From Bacteroidaceae bacterium (GTDB taxonomy: Bacteria; Bacteroidota; Bacteroidia; Bacteroidales; Bacteroidaceae), in contig CAAGGT010000110.1 in NCBI GenBank assembly GCA_900769465.1, positions 11,870-75,869 of the forward strand: a stretch of 64,000 bases of DNA. Direction: 5' to 3'. The notes under the pieces are model-generated. The model had not been told where the DNA came from. It did not search any database and was given only the letters and a program-made list of their open reading frames with translations. A program made the translations under genes and the position numbers. Shown here one piece after another: positions 9,474 through 19,017 of this stretch (the stretch's first letter is position 1; every line of letters begins with the position of its first letter).

Positions 9474-11042
9474 ATGGTCAAGAAATTTGATTTTTTAGTC
9501 ATCGGTTCCGGAATAGCCGGAATGAGTTTTGCGCTCAAGGTTGCAGACAAGGGTAAGGTAGCGCTTGTATGCAAGACCACACTGGAGGAGGCCAACACCT
9601 ATTTTGCACAGGGTGGCATAGCATCGGTAACAAATCTGTCGGTAGACAATTTCGACAAGCACATAGAGGACACTATGATTGCCGGCGACTGGATAAGCGA
9701 CCCGGCAGCAGTGGAAAAGGTTGTGCGCGAAGCACCGGAACAGATACAGGCCCTCATTGACTGGGGTGTTGACTTTGACCGCAACGAAAAGGGCGAGTTC
9801 GACCTTCACCGCGAGGGCGGTCACTCCGAGTTCCGCATACTGCACCACGCCGACAACACCGGAGCCGAGATTCAGGAATCACTCATCAAGGCTGTGCGCA
9901 GGCATCCCAACATTGAAATCCTTGACAATCATTTTGCCATTGAGATACTCACACAGCACCATCTGGGCGTTGAGGTGACACGCCAGACACCCGATATCGA
10001 GTGCTACGGAGCGTATGTACTCGACATCAAGACCAACGAGGTCCACACATTCCTGAGCAAGGTGACACTTATGGCAACCGGTGGTTGCGGAGCGGTATAC
10101 AAGACAACCACAAACCCACTTGTTGCAACAGGCGACGGCATAGCGATGGTGTACAGGGCAAAGGGAACGGTGAAGGATATGGAGTTCATACAGTTCCACC
10201 CCACCGCACTTTACAATCCGGGCGACCGCCCGTCGTTCCTCATCACGGAAGCGATGCGCGGATACGGCGGTATACTGCGCACCATTGACGGAAAGGAGTT
10301 CATGCAGAAGTATGACCCACGCCTCTCTCTTGCACCGCGTGACATTGTGGCACGCGCCATTGACAACGAGATGAAGACACGCGGCGATGACCACGTCTAC
10401 CTTGACGTGACACACAAGGACCCGGAGGAGACCAAGCGCCATTTCCCGAATATCTACGAGAAATGCCTGTCACTGGGCATTGACATAACAAAGGATTACA
10501 TACCGGTTGCTCCGGCAGCACACTACCTGTGCGGCGGCATAAAGGTAGACCTGAACGCAGCATCAAGTATCCACCGCCTGTATGCAGTGGGTGAATGTTC
10601 CTGCACGGGCTTGCACGGCGGCAACCGCCTGGCAAGCAACTCTCTGATTGAGGCCGTTGTGTATGCCGATGCGGCTGCAAAGCACTCGCTTGCTCACTTT
10701 GAGGAGTACAGCCACAAGGAAGAAATCCCCGAATGGAACGACGAGGGCACAAAGATGAACGAGGAGATGGTACTCATTTCACAGGATGCAAAAGAGGTGC
10801 AGCAGATTATGAGTACATATGTGGGCATCGTACGCACCAACCTGCGACTCAAACGCGCCTGGAACCGCCTTGACCTGTTATATGAAGAGACCGAGGAACT
10901 GTTCAAGCAGAGTGTCGTGAGCCGTGAGCTATGCGAACTGCGCAACATCATCAATGTGGGTTACCTGATTATGCGCCAGGCTATGGAACGCAAGGAGAGC
11001 CGTGGCCTGCACTACAACATAGACCACCCCAAGAAGGATTGA
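9474..11042 (+). CDS. nadB: L-aspartate oxidase
   Basis: 522 residues from the ATG at 9474. The open frame continues upstream to 9405, but VKKFDFLVIGSGIAGMSFA is the expected FAD-binding start. The dinucleotide motif GSGIAG is at 11-16. The substrate region includes HREGGHS, and the family segments GGCGAVY, QFHPTAL and GEC..TGLHGGNRLASNSL are all present. NadB oxidises aspartate to iminoaspartate for NAD synthesis; in anaerobes fumarate serves as acceptor, in keeping with the fumarate reductase genes in this window. No nadA or nadC is adjacent. Confidence 0.96.
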   Translation: MVKKFDFLVIGSGIAGMSFALKVADKGKVALVCKTTLEEANTYFAQGGIASVTNLSVDNFDKHIEDTMIAGDWISDPAAVEKVVREAPEQIQALIDWGVDFDRNEKGEFDLHREGGHSEFRILHHADNTGAEIQESLIKAVRRHPNIEILDNHFAIEILTQHHLGVEVTRQTPDIECYGAYVLDIKTNEVHTFLSKVTLMATGGCGAVYKTTTNPLVATGDGIAMVYRAKGTVKDMEFIQFHPTALYNPGDRPSFLITEAMRGYGGILRTIDGKEFMQKYDPRLSLAPRDIVARAIDNEMKTRGDDHVYLDVTHKDPEETKRHFPNIYEKCLSLGIDITKDYIPVAPAAHYLCGGIKVDLNAASSIHRLYAVGECSCTGLHGGNRLASNSLIEAVVYADAAAKHSLAHFEEYSHKEEIPEWNDEGTKMNEEMVLISQDAKEVQQIMSTYVGIVRTNLRLKRAWNRLDLLYEETEELFKQSVVSRELCELRNIINVGYLIMRQAMERKESRGLHYNIDHPKKD

Positions 11043-11077
11043 AGGCGAACAGCAGCCACACCATACAAGAAAACAGA

Positions 11078-11133
11078 GTCAGGCCCCGGCCCGTGTCCGA
11101 AATCACCAATAAAGGACAAGGCCGGAGCCTGAC
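11078..11133 (+). terminator. Long hairpin after nadB
   Basis: Arms 11078-11091 and 11120-11133 pair over 14 bases with one mismatch. The 28-base loop has a smaller GTCC/GGAC helix. The T-tract is weak (TTCTTAA), so this may be a terminator or an mRNA 3'-end stabilising structure. Confidence 0.5.
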
Positions 11134-11200
11134 TTCTTAAATATTGTATTCTTCAAAAAAATAGCCCCTATTTTATAGTGCAGTTTTGCTCAAAAAAAAC

Positions 11201-11247
11201 TAACTTTGTATGGAAATGCGAGCGCCCTTGACACCACACCGTCAAGG
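11201..11247 (+). promoter_or_regulatory. purH -7 element and leader hairpin
   Basis: TAACTTTG at 11201-11208 is a good -7 box; no TTTG lies at the right distance upstream. The transcript would start near 11215 and soon form a 7-bp hairpin (11226-11232 with 11241-11247), leaving about 43 bases to the purH ATG. Confidence 0.45.
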
Positions 11248-11290
11248 TATTGTGTTTCAAAAAATTAGCACAAAAATTTAATACACGAAT

Positions 11291-12814
11291 ATGTCAACAA
11301 GAAGAATTAAATCGGCATTGGTTTCCGTTTTCTACAAGGACGGTCTGGACGAGATTATCAAGCTGCTTCATGCAGACGGTGTTCAACTCATTTCAACAGG
11401 TGGCACACAGCAGTTCATCGAGTCACTCGGTATCCCCTGTACAGCTGTCGAGAGCCTCACCGGCTACCCGTCAATCCTGGGTGGTCGTGTAAAGACACTC
11501 CACCCCAAAGTATTCGGCGGAATTCTTGGCCGCAGAGAGCTTGAGAAGGACCAGCAGCAGATGGCAGAGTACGAAATCCCAGAAATTGACCTGGTGATTG
11601 TCGACCTCTACCCATTCGAGCAGACAGTAGCATCGGGCGCACCCGAGGCTGACATCATCGAGAAGATTGACATAGGTGGCATTTCGCTCATCCGTGGTGC
11701 AGCAAAGAACTTCAACGATGTTGTAATCGTGGCAAGCAAGGCACAGTATGCTCCACTCCACGAGATTCTGAAGAACAACGGTGCGCAGACAACCCTTGAG
11801 GAGCGTCGTTTCTTTGCGAAAGAGGCGTTTGCGGTATCATCATCCTACGACTCTGCCATCTTCAACTACTTTGACAAAGAGACAAACAGTGCATTCCGTC
11901 AGACAAACGACACTCCAATGTCATTGCGCTACGGCGAGAACCCTCACCAAAAGGGTGCTTTCTATGGCAACTTCAACGATATGCTCGAGCAGATTCACGG
12001 CAAGGAGATCTCTTACAACAACCTCCTTGACATCAATGCGGCCGTTGAGCTCATCAACGACTTTGCAGGTGAGACAACTTTCGCAATCCTCAAGCATAAC
12101 AACGCTTGCGGTCTTGCTTCACGCCCCACATTGGCCGAGGCTTGGGATGCAGCCCTTGCAGGCGACCCTGTATCGGCATTCGGCGGTGTACTCATCGCAA
12201 ATGCTAATGTAGACAAGGCAACAGCAGAGAAGGTGAACGAAATCTTTTTTGAGGTAATCATTGCGCCAAGCTATGATGCAGACGCATTGGAGATTCTCAA
12301 GCAGAAGAAGAACCGCATCATCCTCATACAGAAGTCGACAGAAATGCCAGAGAAGACATTCCGCAGCGTACTCAACGGTGTTCTTGTACAGGACCGTGAT
12401 GCAAAGGTTGAGACTGCTGCCGATTTGCAGACCGTATCAAAGGTTGCTCCAAAGGCCGAGGAGATTGAGGACATGCTCTTTGCAAACAAGATTGTAAAGC
12501 ACAGCAAGAGTAACGCCATCGTTCTGGCAAAGAACAAGCAGCTAATTGCAAGCGGTGTGGGACAGACATCACGCGTTGATTCATTGCGCCACGCGATAGA
12601 GAAGGCGGGCAACTTCGGTTTCTCACTCGAAGGAAGCGTAATGGCCAGCGATGCATTCTTCCCATTCCCCGACTGTGTACAGATTGCACACGAGGCAGGT
12701 GTGACAGCCGTTGTTCACCCTGGCGGTTCAATCCGCGACAAGGAATCGGTAGACTACTGCGATGCGAACGGCGTTGCGATGGTAATCACCGGATTCCGCC
12801 ATTTCAAACATTAA
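11291..12814 (+). CDS. purH: Bifunctional AICAR formyltransferase / IMP cyclohydrolase
   Basis: 507 residues. The N-terminal MGS-like IMP cyclohydrolase domain has STGGTQQFIES and GRVKTLHPKVFGG. The C-terminal AICAR transformylase domain has LRYGENPHQK and the catalytic Lys-His region AILKHNNACG, and ends with PFPDCVQIA and VVHPGGSIRDKE. It makes the last two steps of purine synthesis to IMP. mreB starts 20 bases downstream on the same strand, so purH probably heads the cell-shape operon. This arrangement is also known from related Bacteroidales. Confidence 0.96.
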   Translation: MSTRRIKSALVSVFYKDGLDEIIKLLHADGVQLISTGGTQQFIESLGIPCTAVESLTGYPSILGGRVKTLHPKVFGGILGRRELEKDQQQMAEYEIPEIDLVIVDLYPFEQTVASGAPEADIIEKIDIGGISLIRGAAKNFNDVVIVASKAQYAPLHEILKNNGAQTTLEERRFFAKEAFAVSSSYDSAIFNYFDKETNSAFRQTNDTPMSLRYGENPHQKGAFYGNFNDMLEQIHGKEISYNNLLDINAAVELINDFAGETTFAILKHNNACGLASRPTLAEAWDAALAGDPVSAFGGVLIANANVDKATAEKVNEIFFEVIIAPSYDADALEILKQKKNRIILIQKSTEMPEKTFRSVLNGVLVQDRDAKVETAADLQTVSKVAPKAEEIEDMLFANKIVKHSKSNAIVLAKNKQLIASGVGQTSRVDSLRHAIEKAGNFGFSLEGSVMASDAFFPFPDCVQIAHEAGVTAVVHPGGSIRDKESVDYCDANGVAMVITGFRHFKH

Positions 12815-12834
12815 TCCGAAACAAATTCAAGAAA

Positions 12835-13851
12835 ATGGGTCTATTTTCATTCACAAAAGATGTTGCCATTGACTTGGGTACAGCCAACACCATTGTTTCA
12901 TACGATGGAAAGATTGTCGTTGACGAGCCTTCGGTTGTAGCCATTGACGGCACAAAAAAGATGATTGCTGTTGGTAAGAAGGCAAAGCAGATGCACGAGA
13001 AGACCAACCCCAACATACAGACCATACGCCCATTGAGAGACGGTGTCATAGCAGACTTCTACGCCTGCGAAATGATGATGCGCGGTTTCATTGAGAAGGT
13101 AAACATGGGCAGCAAGCTGTTCACCCCATCGTTGCGTATGGTGATTGGTGTCCCCTATGGCTCTACCGAGGTTGAGTTGCGTGCCGTACGCGACTCGGCG
13201 GAGCATGCCGGAGCACGTGACGTATATCTGATATATGAGCCAATGGCATCGGCTCTCGGTATCGGACTTGACGTTCTCGCTCCCGAGGGAAATATGGTGG
13301 TCGACATAGGTGGCGGTTCAACCGAAATTGCCGTAATCTCACTTGGCGGCATCGTTTCAAACGGTTCGTTGCGCACTGCCGGTGATGACTTTACAGCCGA
13401 CATTCAGGACTACATGAGCCGCCAGCACAATGTACGTGTCAGCGAGCGTATGGCCGAGCGCATCAAAATCCATGTGGGTTCAGCCCTCACCGACCTTGGT
13501 GACGAGGCCCCACAGGACTATATTGTACACGGTCCTAACCGCATAACAGCAATGCCAATTGAGGTTCCTGTATGTTATCAGGAGATTGCACACTGTATTG
13601 ACAAGTCCATCATAAAGATTGAGAACGCCATCATCAGCGCACTTGAGCAGACTCCACCCGAGCTTTATGCCGATATTGTACAGAACGGTATCTACCTTGC
13701 AGGTGGCGGCGCTCTGTTGCGAGGCCTGGACAAGCGTTTGTCGAACAAGATAAACATTCCTTTCCACATTGCCGAGAACCCGCTCTATTGCGTCGCAAAG
13801 GGAACATCCCTTGCACTCAATGACCTTTCATATCCATTCCTCATGAGATAA
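12835..13851 (+). CDS. mreB: Rod-shape actin homologue MreB
   Basis: 338 residues. The first phosphate loop DLGTANT is near residue 13, then the region around EPMASALG. The second phosphate loop VVDIGGGSTEIAVISLGG is near 155, and LAGGGALLRGLD is near the C-terminus. MreB forms membrane-bound filaments that position lateral-wall synthesis with MreC, MreD, RodA and PBP2, all encoded next in order. Length and motifs are normal. Confidence 0.97.
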   Translation: MGLFSFTKDVAIDLGTANTIVSYDGKIVVDEPSVVAIDGTKKMIAVGKKAKQMHEKTNPNIQTIRPLRDGVIADFYACEMMMRGFIEKVNMGSKLFTPSLRMVIGVPYGSTEVELRAVRDSAEHAGARDVYLIYEPMASALGIGLDVLAPEGNMVVDIGGGSTEIAVISLGGIVSNGSLRTAGDDFTADIQDYMSRQHNVRVSERMAERIKIHVGSALTDLGDEAPQDYIVHGPNRITAMPIEVPVCYQEIAHCIDKSIIKIENAIISALEQTPPELYADIVQNGIYLAGGGALLRGLDKRLSNKINIPFHIAENPLYCVAKGTSLALNDLSYPFLMR

Positions 13852-13862
13852 AAGAGAGAAAC

Positions 13863-14702
13863 GTGCGGTCAATACTGGATTTTTTAATAAAACACAATCA
13901 CTGGTTCCTTCTATTATTACTGGAAGGAATCAGTTTTGTGCTTATTGTCAGCTTCAACAACTTTCAAAGAGCAGCAGTCTTCACATCGGCAAACAAGATT
14001 GCCGGCAATCTCTATTCAGCCATAACTGATGTAGACAGCTATTTTGGATTGCGGAGCGAAAACGAGGCTCTTGTTACCCACAACAAGGAACTCATAAACG
14101 ATATTGAAAGATTGAAATCCAGATTGAGGATATATGAGGACAGCACATCGATTGCCGATGGGCAATACACCACACAAGGCGATGAAGGGTTCTACTACAA
14201 TACGGCACGAGTGGTAAACAACTCGACAAACAGAGTAAACAACTATCTTACCATCGACAAAGGCACCCTGCAGGGTGTAAAAGACCAGATGGGTGTATTC
14301 AACAACAGAGGCGTGATTGGTGTCACATACACATCATCGGACAATTTCACTGTTGTCATGCCTTTACTCAACAGCAAGAGCATAATCAGTTGCAAAGTAA
14401 AGGACAATACATTGTGTACACTCAAATGGGACGGCAAAGACACCCGTTACTCATACCTCATAGACCTGCCCCGTTATGAGTTGTTCGAGCAGGGGGACAC
14501 CGTTACAACAAGCGGATTCTCATCAATATTCCCGGCCGGACTTCCGCTTGGACTCATTGACAGACTCGAGGACTCGGCCGACGGGCAGTCGTACCGTGCG
14601 CGGGTGAGGCTGTTTGTGGATTTCTCGGACATTGACAATGTATTTGTGGTGGGCAACAGCCACAGAGAGGAGCAGGAGATACTCGAAGAAAGCATCATTT
14701 AG
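13863..14702 (+). CDS. mreC: Rod-shape protein MreC
   Basis: 279 residues with a GTG start 11 bases after mreB. One membrane segment lies near residues 12-32 (HWFLLLLLEGISFVLIVSF), then a coiled-coil stretch near 60-92. The two-subdomain beta fold follows, with the family motifs NNRGVIGV and DTVTTSGFSSIFPAGLPLG. MreC sits in the inner membrane with a periplasmic domain and activates PBP2/RodA. No upstream ATG fits; the GTG start is supported by position and by the basic residues before the helix. Confidence 0.92.
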   Translation: MRSILDFLIKHNHWFLLLLLEGISFVLIVSFNNFQRAAVFTSANKIAGNLYSAITDVDSYFGLRSENEALVTHNKELINDIERLKSRLRIYEDSTSIADGQYTTQGDEGFYYNTARVVNNSTNRVNNYLTIDKGTLQGVKDQMGVFNNRGVIGVTYTSSDNFTVVMPLLNSKSIISCKVKDNTLCTLKWDGKDTRYSYLIDLPRYELFEQGDTVTTSGFSSIFPAGLPLGLIDRLEDSADGQSYRARVRLFVDFSDIDNVFVVGNSHREEQEILEESII

Positions 14703-14706
14703 GCAA

Positions 14707-15210
14707 ATGACAAGCAAGACAATCACACGTACAAGGAACTTTGTGCTGCTGTCTTTGGCACAAGTAATCATATTCAGCCAGATACATCTGTTTGGCTATG
14801 CCACCGCCTGCATCTTCATCATCTTTCTTTTGAAACTGCCGCGCCACACTACACAGAACGAGGCTATCATTTGGGGATTCCTTTTCGGCATTGTCACTGA
14901 CATCTTCTGCAACACTCCGGGTATCCACTCCGCAGCAGCCACAGCAATGGCTTTCTCGCGCAAATATATACTTGCCGCATTTACACACAAAGGACTCCCC
15001 GATGACTTTATCCCTGGCGTCAAGAGTCTCAAATGGGGCGGATACACAGTCTATGCACTACTTTGCATTGCAATATTCTATGCAGTACTGTTTCCGCTGG
15101 AACTGTTTGCAATACGGCACTTCACGACGCTCCTCATAAGCACAGTCAGCAGCACAGCACTGACGATGCTCTTTGTTGTGGTTGCAGAATTCTTTTCGCC
15201 AAGCAAATGA
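14707..15210 (+). CDS. mreD: Rod-shape protein MreD
   Basis: 167 residues from the ATG at 14707, 4 bases after mreC stops. The open frame runs further upstream inside mreC but has no MreD character there. Five hydrophobic segments and the order mreB-C-D identify it. LWGFLFGIVTDIF-like sequence near 57-70 matches the conserved GL..D segment of MreD. It is part of the inner-membrane elongasome. Sequence conservation is low in this family, so the call rests on context plus topology. Confidence 0.9.
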   Translation: MTSKTITRTRNFVLLSLAQVIIFSQIHLFGYATACIFIIFLLKLPRHTTQNEAIIWGFLFGIVTDIFCNTPGIHSAAATAMAFSRKYILAAFTHKGLPDDFIPGVKSLKWGGYTVYALLCIAIFYAVLFPLELFAIRHFTTLLISTVSSTALTMLFVVVAEFFSPSK

Positions 15211-15214
15211 CAAT

Positions 15215-17059
15215 ATGAAAGACAAGAGCTATGAAAGCCGCAAATACATATTGTCCGGCACAGTATTGGCAATATTCATCACCTATGCACTACAACTCTT
15301 CTCGTTGCAGATAAACAACGATGATTACAAGAGCAAAGCCGACAGCAACGCGTTCTACAAGAAGACACTCTACCCCTCACGCGGACAGATGTATGACCGC
15401 AACGGCAAACTGCTCGTATACAACAAACCGGCATACGACATCACATTCGTACCGCGTGAAATAAAAGGGGTGGACACCCTTGAGCTGTGCAACACACTTG
15501 GCATCACCATAGAGGAGTTCAACACACGAATGGAACGCGTCAAGAACAGGAAATACAACCCGGGATACTCACAATACACCGAGCAGGTATTCATGACACA
15601 GATTCCAATGGAGGAGTTCGCTGTGTTCCAGGAGAAGAATTTCCTGTTCAAGGGATTCTACATACGCAAGAGATACATAAGGCAATACAGCTACGATGCC
15701 GCAGGCGTGCTGTTCGGTGATATAGGCGAGGTATCGCAAAGACACATAGACAGGGACAACTATTACCAGCAAGGCGACTACATTGGCACACAGGGGCTTG
15801 AGTCGTCGTACGAAAAACAGTTACGCGGAGAGAAAGGCACAGAGGTGCTGCTTCGCGATGCACGCGGACGAATACAGGGGAAATACAACGGTGGCGCGTT
15901 GGACACGGCTGCCATAAGAGGAAAGAACCTTACATTGAGTCTTGACATAGAACTGCAGATGCTTGGAGAGCAGCTGATGAAGAACAAGATAGGCAGTATT
16001 GTAGCCATTGAACCCGAGACTGGGGAAATCCTGTGTATGGTATCCTCACCATCATACGACCCCGCACTGCTCACCGGACGTGACCGCGGCAAGAACCACA
16101 AGATGCTCTCATCCGACAAGAGCAAGCCGCTTCTCAACCGCGCCATAATGGGAACCTACCCGCCGGGCTCGACATTCAAGACATCGCAGGCCGCAATGTT
16201 CCTTGAAGAGGGGGTTGTGACACCGCAAACAGCATTTCCATGCAGCATGGGATTCGTTTTCAACAAGTTCCGTCTTGGCTGCCATGCACACTCATCACCC
16301 ACGGCGCTCAAGGATGCCATTGCCACATCGTGCAATGCCTACTTCTGCTGGGGACTGCACCGCATGTTCGGCATGAGCAAATACGGGGGCACAAAGACCG
16401 CCATGAACATATGGCGCGACTATATGGTTTCAATGGGATTCGGATACACATTGGGCGTTGACCTGCCGGGCGAGGTGAGAGGAATGATTCCCAACGCCGA
16501 ATACTATTCGCGCCACTATGGCAACTACTGGCGCGCAGTGACAGTCATAAGCATATCCATTGGACAGGGCGAAGTGACACTGACACCGCTGCAGATAGCC
16601 AATCTCGGAGCCATCATTGCCAACAGGGGGCAATACATAACACCGCATATGGTCAAAGGGATTGAGAACGACACGATAGCAAGCAAATATCTGACTCCCA
16701 AGAGTACAATGGTAAGCCCCGCCTCATACGAGGAGGTTGTCAAAGGAATGCGCCACGCGGTCACAAGCGGAACATGTCGCGCAGCCAATATCCCCGGGCT
16801 GGATGTGTGCGGAAAGACAGGTACTGCCGAGAACAAGGGAAATGACCACTCGGTATTTCTGGGATTTGCGCCTATGAATACGCCCAAGATTGCCGTTTCG
16901 GTCTATGTCGAGAACGGAGGTTTCGGTGCAGAGTATGGAGTACCGATAGGAGCCTTGCTGATAGAAAAATACCTCACAGGCAACCTCACAGAGGAGAGCG
17001 AGAAGAAAGCCGAGACCATAAGCCGCAAGAAAATCTACTATGGAAAGGATGAACGATAA
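15215..17059 (+). CDS. mrdA: Penicillin-binding protein 2 (elongasome transpeptidase)
   Basis: 614 residues from the ATG at 15215. A single N-terminal membrane anchor (residues 10-30) is followed by the PBP dimerisation domain (RGQMYDRNGKLLVYN). The transpeptidase domain has the SxxK serine at about 319 in PPGSTFKTSQ, SxN at 372-374 (SCN), and KTGT at 534-537. It cross-links peptidoglycan during elongation, paired with RodA encoded next. All catalytic residues are present. It overlaps the start of rodA. Confidence 0.97.
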   Translation: MKDKSYESRKYILSGTVLAIFITYALQLFSLQINNDDYKSKADSNAFYKKTLYPSRGQMYDRNGKLLVYNKPAYDITFVPREIKGVDTLELCNTLGITIEEFNTRMERVKNRKYNPGYSQYTEQVFMTQIPMEEFAVFQEKNFLFKGFYIRKRYIRQYSYDAAGVLFGDIGEVSQRHIDRDNYYQQGDYIGTQGLESSYEKQLRGEKGTEVLLRDARGRIQGKYNGGALDTAAIRGKNLTLSLDIELQMLGEQLMKNKIGSIVAIEPETGEILCMVSSPSYDPALLTGRDRGKNHKMLSSDKSKPLLNRAIMGTYPPGSTFKTSQAAMFLEEGVVTPQTAFPCSMGFVFNKFRLGCHAHSSPTALKDAIATSCNAYFCWGLHRMFGMSKYGGTKTAMNIWRDYMVSMGFGYTLGVDLPGEVRGMIPNAEYYSRHYGNYWRAVTVISISIGQGEVTLTPLQIANLGAIIANRGQYITPHMVKGIENDTIASKYLTPKSTMVSPASYEEVVKGMRHAVTSGTCRAANIPGLDVCGKTGTAENKGNDHSVFLGFAPMNTPKIAVSVYVENGGFGAEYGVPIGALLIEKYLTGNLTEESEKKAETISRKKIYYGKDER

Positions 17060-18515
17060 CATATTCAAGCGCCTTGATTGGTGGACAATAGCCCTGTTCG
17101 CCATGCTTGCCACAATGGGATGGCTCTCCATTTGTGGCTCGACACACAGCTATATAGACAGCGGTTTTGCCGACTTCTTCAGCCAGGGCGAGAGAAGCGG
17201 AAAGCAGGCAATGTGGATAGGAGTGTCATTGTTTGCCGGTGTCCTTGCACTGTGTATACCCAAGCTCACATACCGTAACCTGTCGCTCTTTATGTATGCA
17301 GGCACAATGTTGCTCGGCATAGTTACAATATTTGTTGCAACAGACATCAAGGGTTCACGCTCCTGGATATCTGCTGGCCCGTTCAGTATACAACCGGCCG
17401 AATTTATGAAATTCGCCACGGCATTGATGCTTGCCACATATATCGGGCGCAGAGATTTCAAGATAAGCAACAATACAGACTTCATCAGGTCAATTGGTAT
17501 AATATTACTACCAATGCTCATAATCATAGCGCAAAAAGAGACCGGCAGCGCCCTGGTGTACCTGGCACTCTTCCTTGTACTATACCGCGAAGGGATGACC
17601 GGCATCTTCCTTTTGACAGCAGTCAGTGCCATAATATATTTTGTGGTAGGTATTAAGTATGACAATGAGATGATGTCAAGACTGCCTATAAGCATCGGGC
17701 AATATGCGCCGACGGTAATAATCCAGGCCATATCAATTGCCATAGTAAAGTTCTGGTGCAGGAACAACAGGACATTCACCGTGCTGCTTGTAACCAATAC
17801 TGCAGTTACATTATGTTCATTCTGGATTGCGATATATCTTGTTGAGTTCAACATATTGATAACCCAATATCTGCTTCTGGCATTCAACGTGATATACCTG
17901 TTGCTGCAGATAAGGCTGCGCAAAGAAAACAAGAACCTGTGGGTAGCCCTGTACATCATTGGAGCGATAGCCTTCAACTACTCCTGCAGCTACGTTATGC
18001 ACAACGTGCTGAAACCGCACCAGAAGGTGAGAATAGAGGTTCTGCTTGGACTCAAAGAGGAGCTCACCGGAGCAGGCTACAATGTCCACCAATCAAAGAT
18101 AGCCATCGGTTCGGGAGGTGTATTCGGCAAGGGATTCCTCAATGGTACACAGACAAAACTCAAATATGTACCAGAACAGGACACTGATTTCATATTCTGC
18201 ACAATAGGCGAGGAGCAAGGATTCGTCGGCTCAGTCTTTGTATTGACAATGTTCGTGATATTCATTCTGAGAATCATACACCTTGCAGAACGGCAGAATG
18301 ACCGCTTTGGAAGGGCATATGGTTACGCAATTGCCTCAATATTCTTTCTGCACTTTACCATCAACATAGGTATGGTACTTGGACTGGTGCCGGTGATAGG
18401 CATCCCATTGCCATTCTTCAGCTACGGAGGCTCATCGTTCCTGGGCTTCACAATCCTGTTGTTCATCTTCTTGAGGATAGATGCCGACAGGGATGTAAAA
18501 AAGATAGATATGTAG
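17040..18515 (+). CDS. rodA: Rod-shape SEDS glycosyltransferase RodA (enlarged form)
   Basis: 491 residues, overlapping mrdA by 20 bases (11 if the second ATG at 17049 is used). SEDS motifs include GSRSWISAGPFSIQPAEFMK near 103-122, QKETGSALVYLALFLVLYREG, and the C-terminal FCTIGEEQGFVGS and GIPLPFFSYGGSSFLG. RodA polymerises lipid II into glycan strands. Common RodA proteins are about 370-400 residues. Here roughly 100 residues with extra membrane segments are inserted at about 220-320, before the last conserved block. It converges on gldH with only one base between the stop codons. Confidence 0.95.
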   Translation: MERMNDNIFKRLDWWTIALFAMLATMGWLSICGSTHSYIDSGFADFFSQGERSGKQAMWIGVSLFAGVLALCIPKLTYRNLSLFMYAGTMLLGIVTIFVATDIKGSRSWISAGPFSIQPAEFMKFATALMLATYIGRRDFKISNNTDFIRSIGIILLPMLIIIAQKETGSALVYLALFLVLYREGMTGIFLLTAVSAIIYFVVGIKYDNEMMSRLPISIGQYAPTVIIQAISIAIVKFWCRNNRTFTVLLVTNTAVTLCSFWIAIYLVEFNILITQYLLLAFNVIYLLLQIRLRKENKNLWVALYIIGAIAFNYSCSYVMHNVLKPHQKVRIEVLLGLKEELTGAGYNVHQSKIAIGSGGVFGKGFLNGTQTKLKYVPEQDTDFIFCTIGEEQGFVGSVFVLTMFVIFILRIIHLAERQNDRFGRAYGYAIASIFFLHFTINIGMVLGLVPVIGIPLPFFSYGGSSFLGFTILLFIFLRIDADRDVKKIDM

Positions 18516-18516
18516 T

Positions 18517-19017
18517 CTATTGTTTCACGGCATCGAGCTTGACACCCACATCAAGCACACCCTTTAGATCACCAATCATTATGTGCGAAACCTTCAGATG
18601 CAAAGTGTCGGCAAGTGATGCAGCAAGCAGCATTTCGTCACTGCCATTCTGATATATCGTGCCGGCAGTACTCCCCAGCCTGCGACCATCGTCATTGAAC
18701 ATCCTGCAACACAGGGTATCCACAGAGAGCGCGGCGCTATCACCGGCTCTCCACGCCTCGACACGCATACACAGATTCTTGTATGCGTAATCTGCATTAT
18801 AGCGTACCTGAAGTGCCAAATCCAAAGCAGAACCACCTGATACCATTTTTGTACCCTCGTATACAAAAACAAGCGTATCGGATGTTGACCATGCCGTCTC
18901 TTCTACCTGTTCAAAGCGATGATAAACGGTAGTATCGCACGCTGTAAGCAACAGGACGGCCAACAGCAGAATCCTAACCCTCGGAAGAAGCGCCTTTCTC
19001 TTTATCCCTTCTTGCAT
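18517..19017 (-). CDS. gldH: Gliding-motility-type lipoprotein GldH
   Basis: 166 residues from the ATG at 19017. A signal peptide ends in the lipobox LLLTAC, followed by the GldH-type beta-rich domain (DTTVYHRFEQVEETAWSTSDTLVF) and HIMIGDLKGVLDVGVKL at the end. GldH is an outer-membrane lipoprotein needed for gliding in Flavobacterium; in non-gliding Bacteroidales the gene persists and its job is uncertain. It overlaps the end of ricT by 44 bases and is last of the metF-holB-ricT-gldH run. Confidence 0.85.
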   Translation of the reverse strand: MQEGIKRKALLPRVRILLLAVLLLTACDTTVYHRFEQVEETAWSTSDTLVFVYEGTKMVSGGSALDLALQVRYNADYAYKNLCMRVEAWRAGDSAALSVDTLCCRMFNDDGRRLGSTAGTIYQNGSDEMLLAASLADTLHLKVSHIMIGDLKGVLDVGVKLDAVKQ

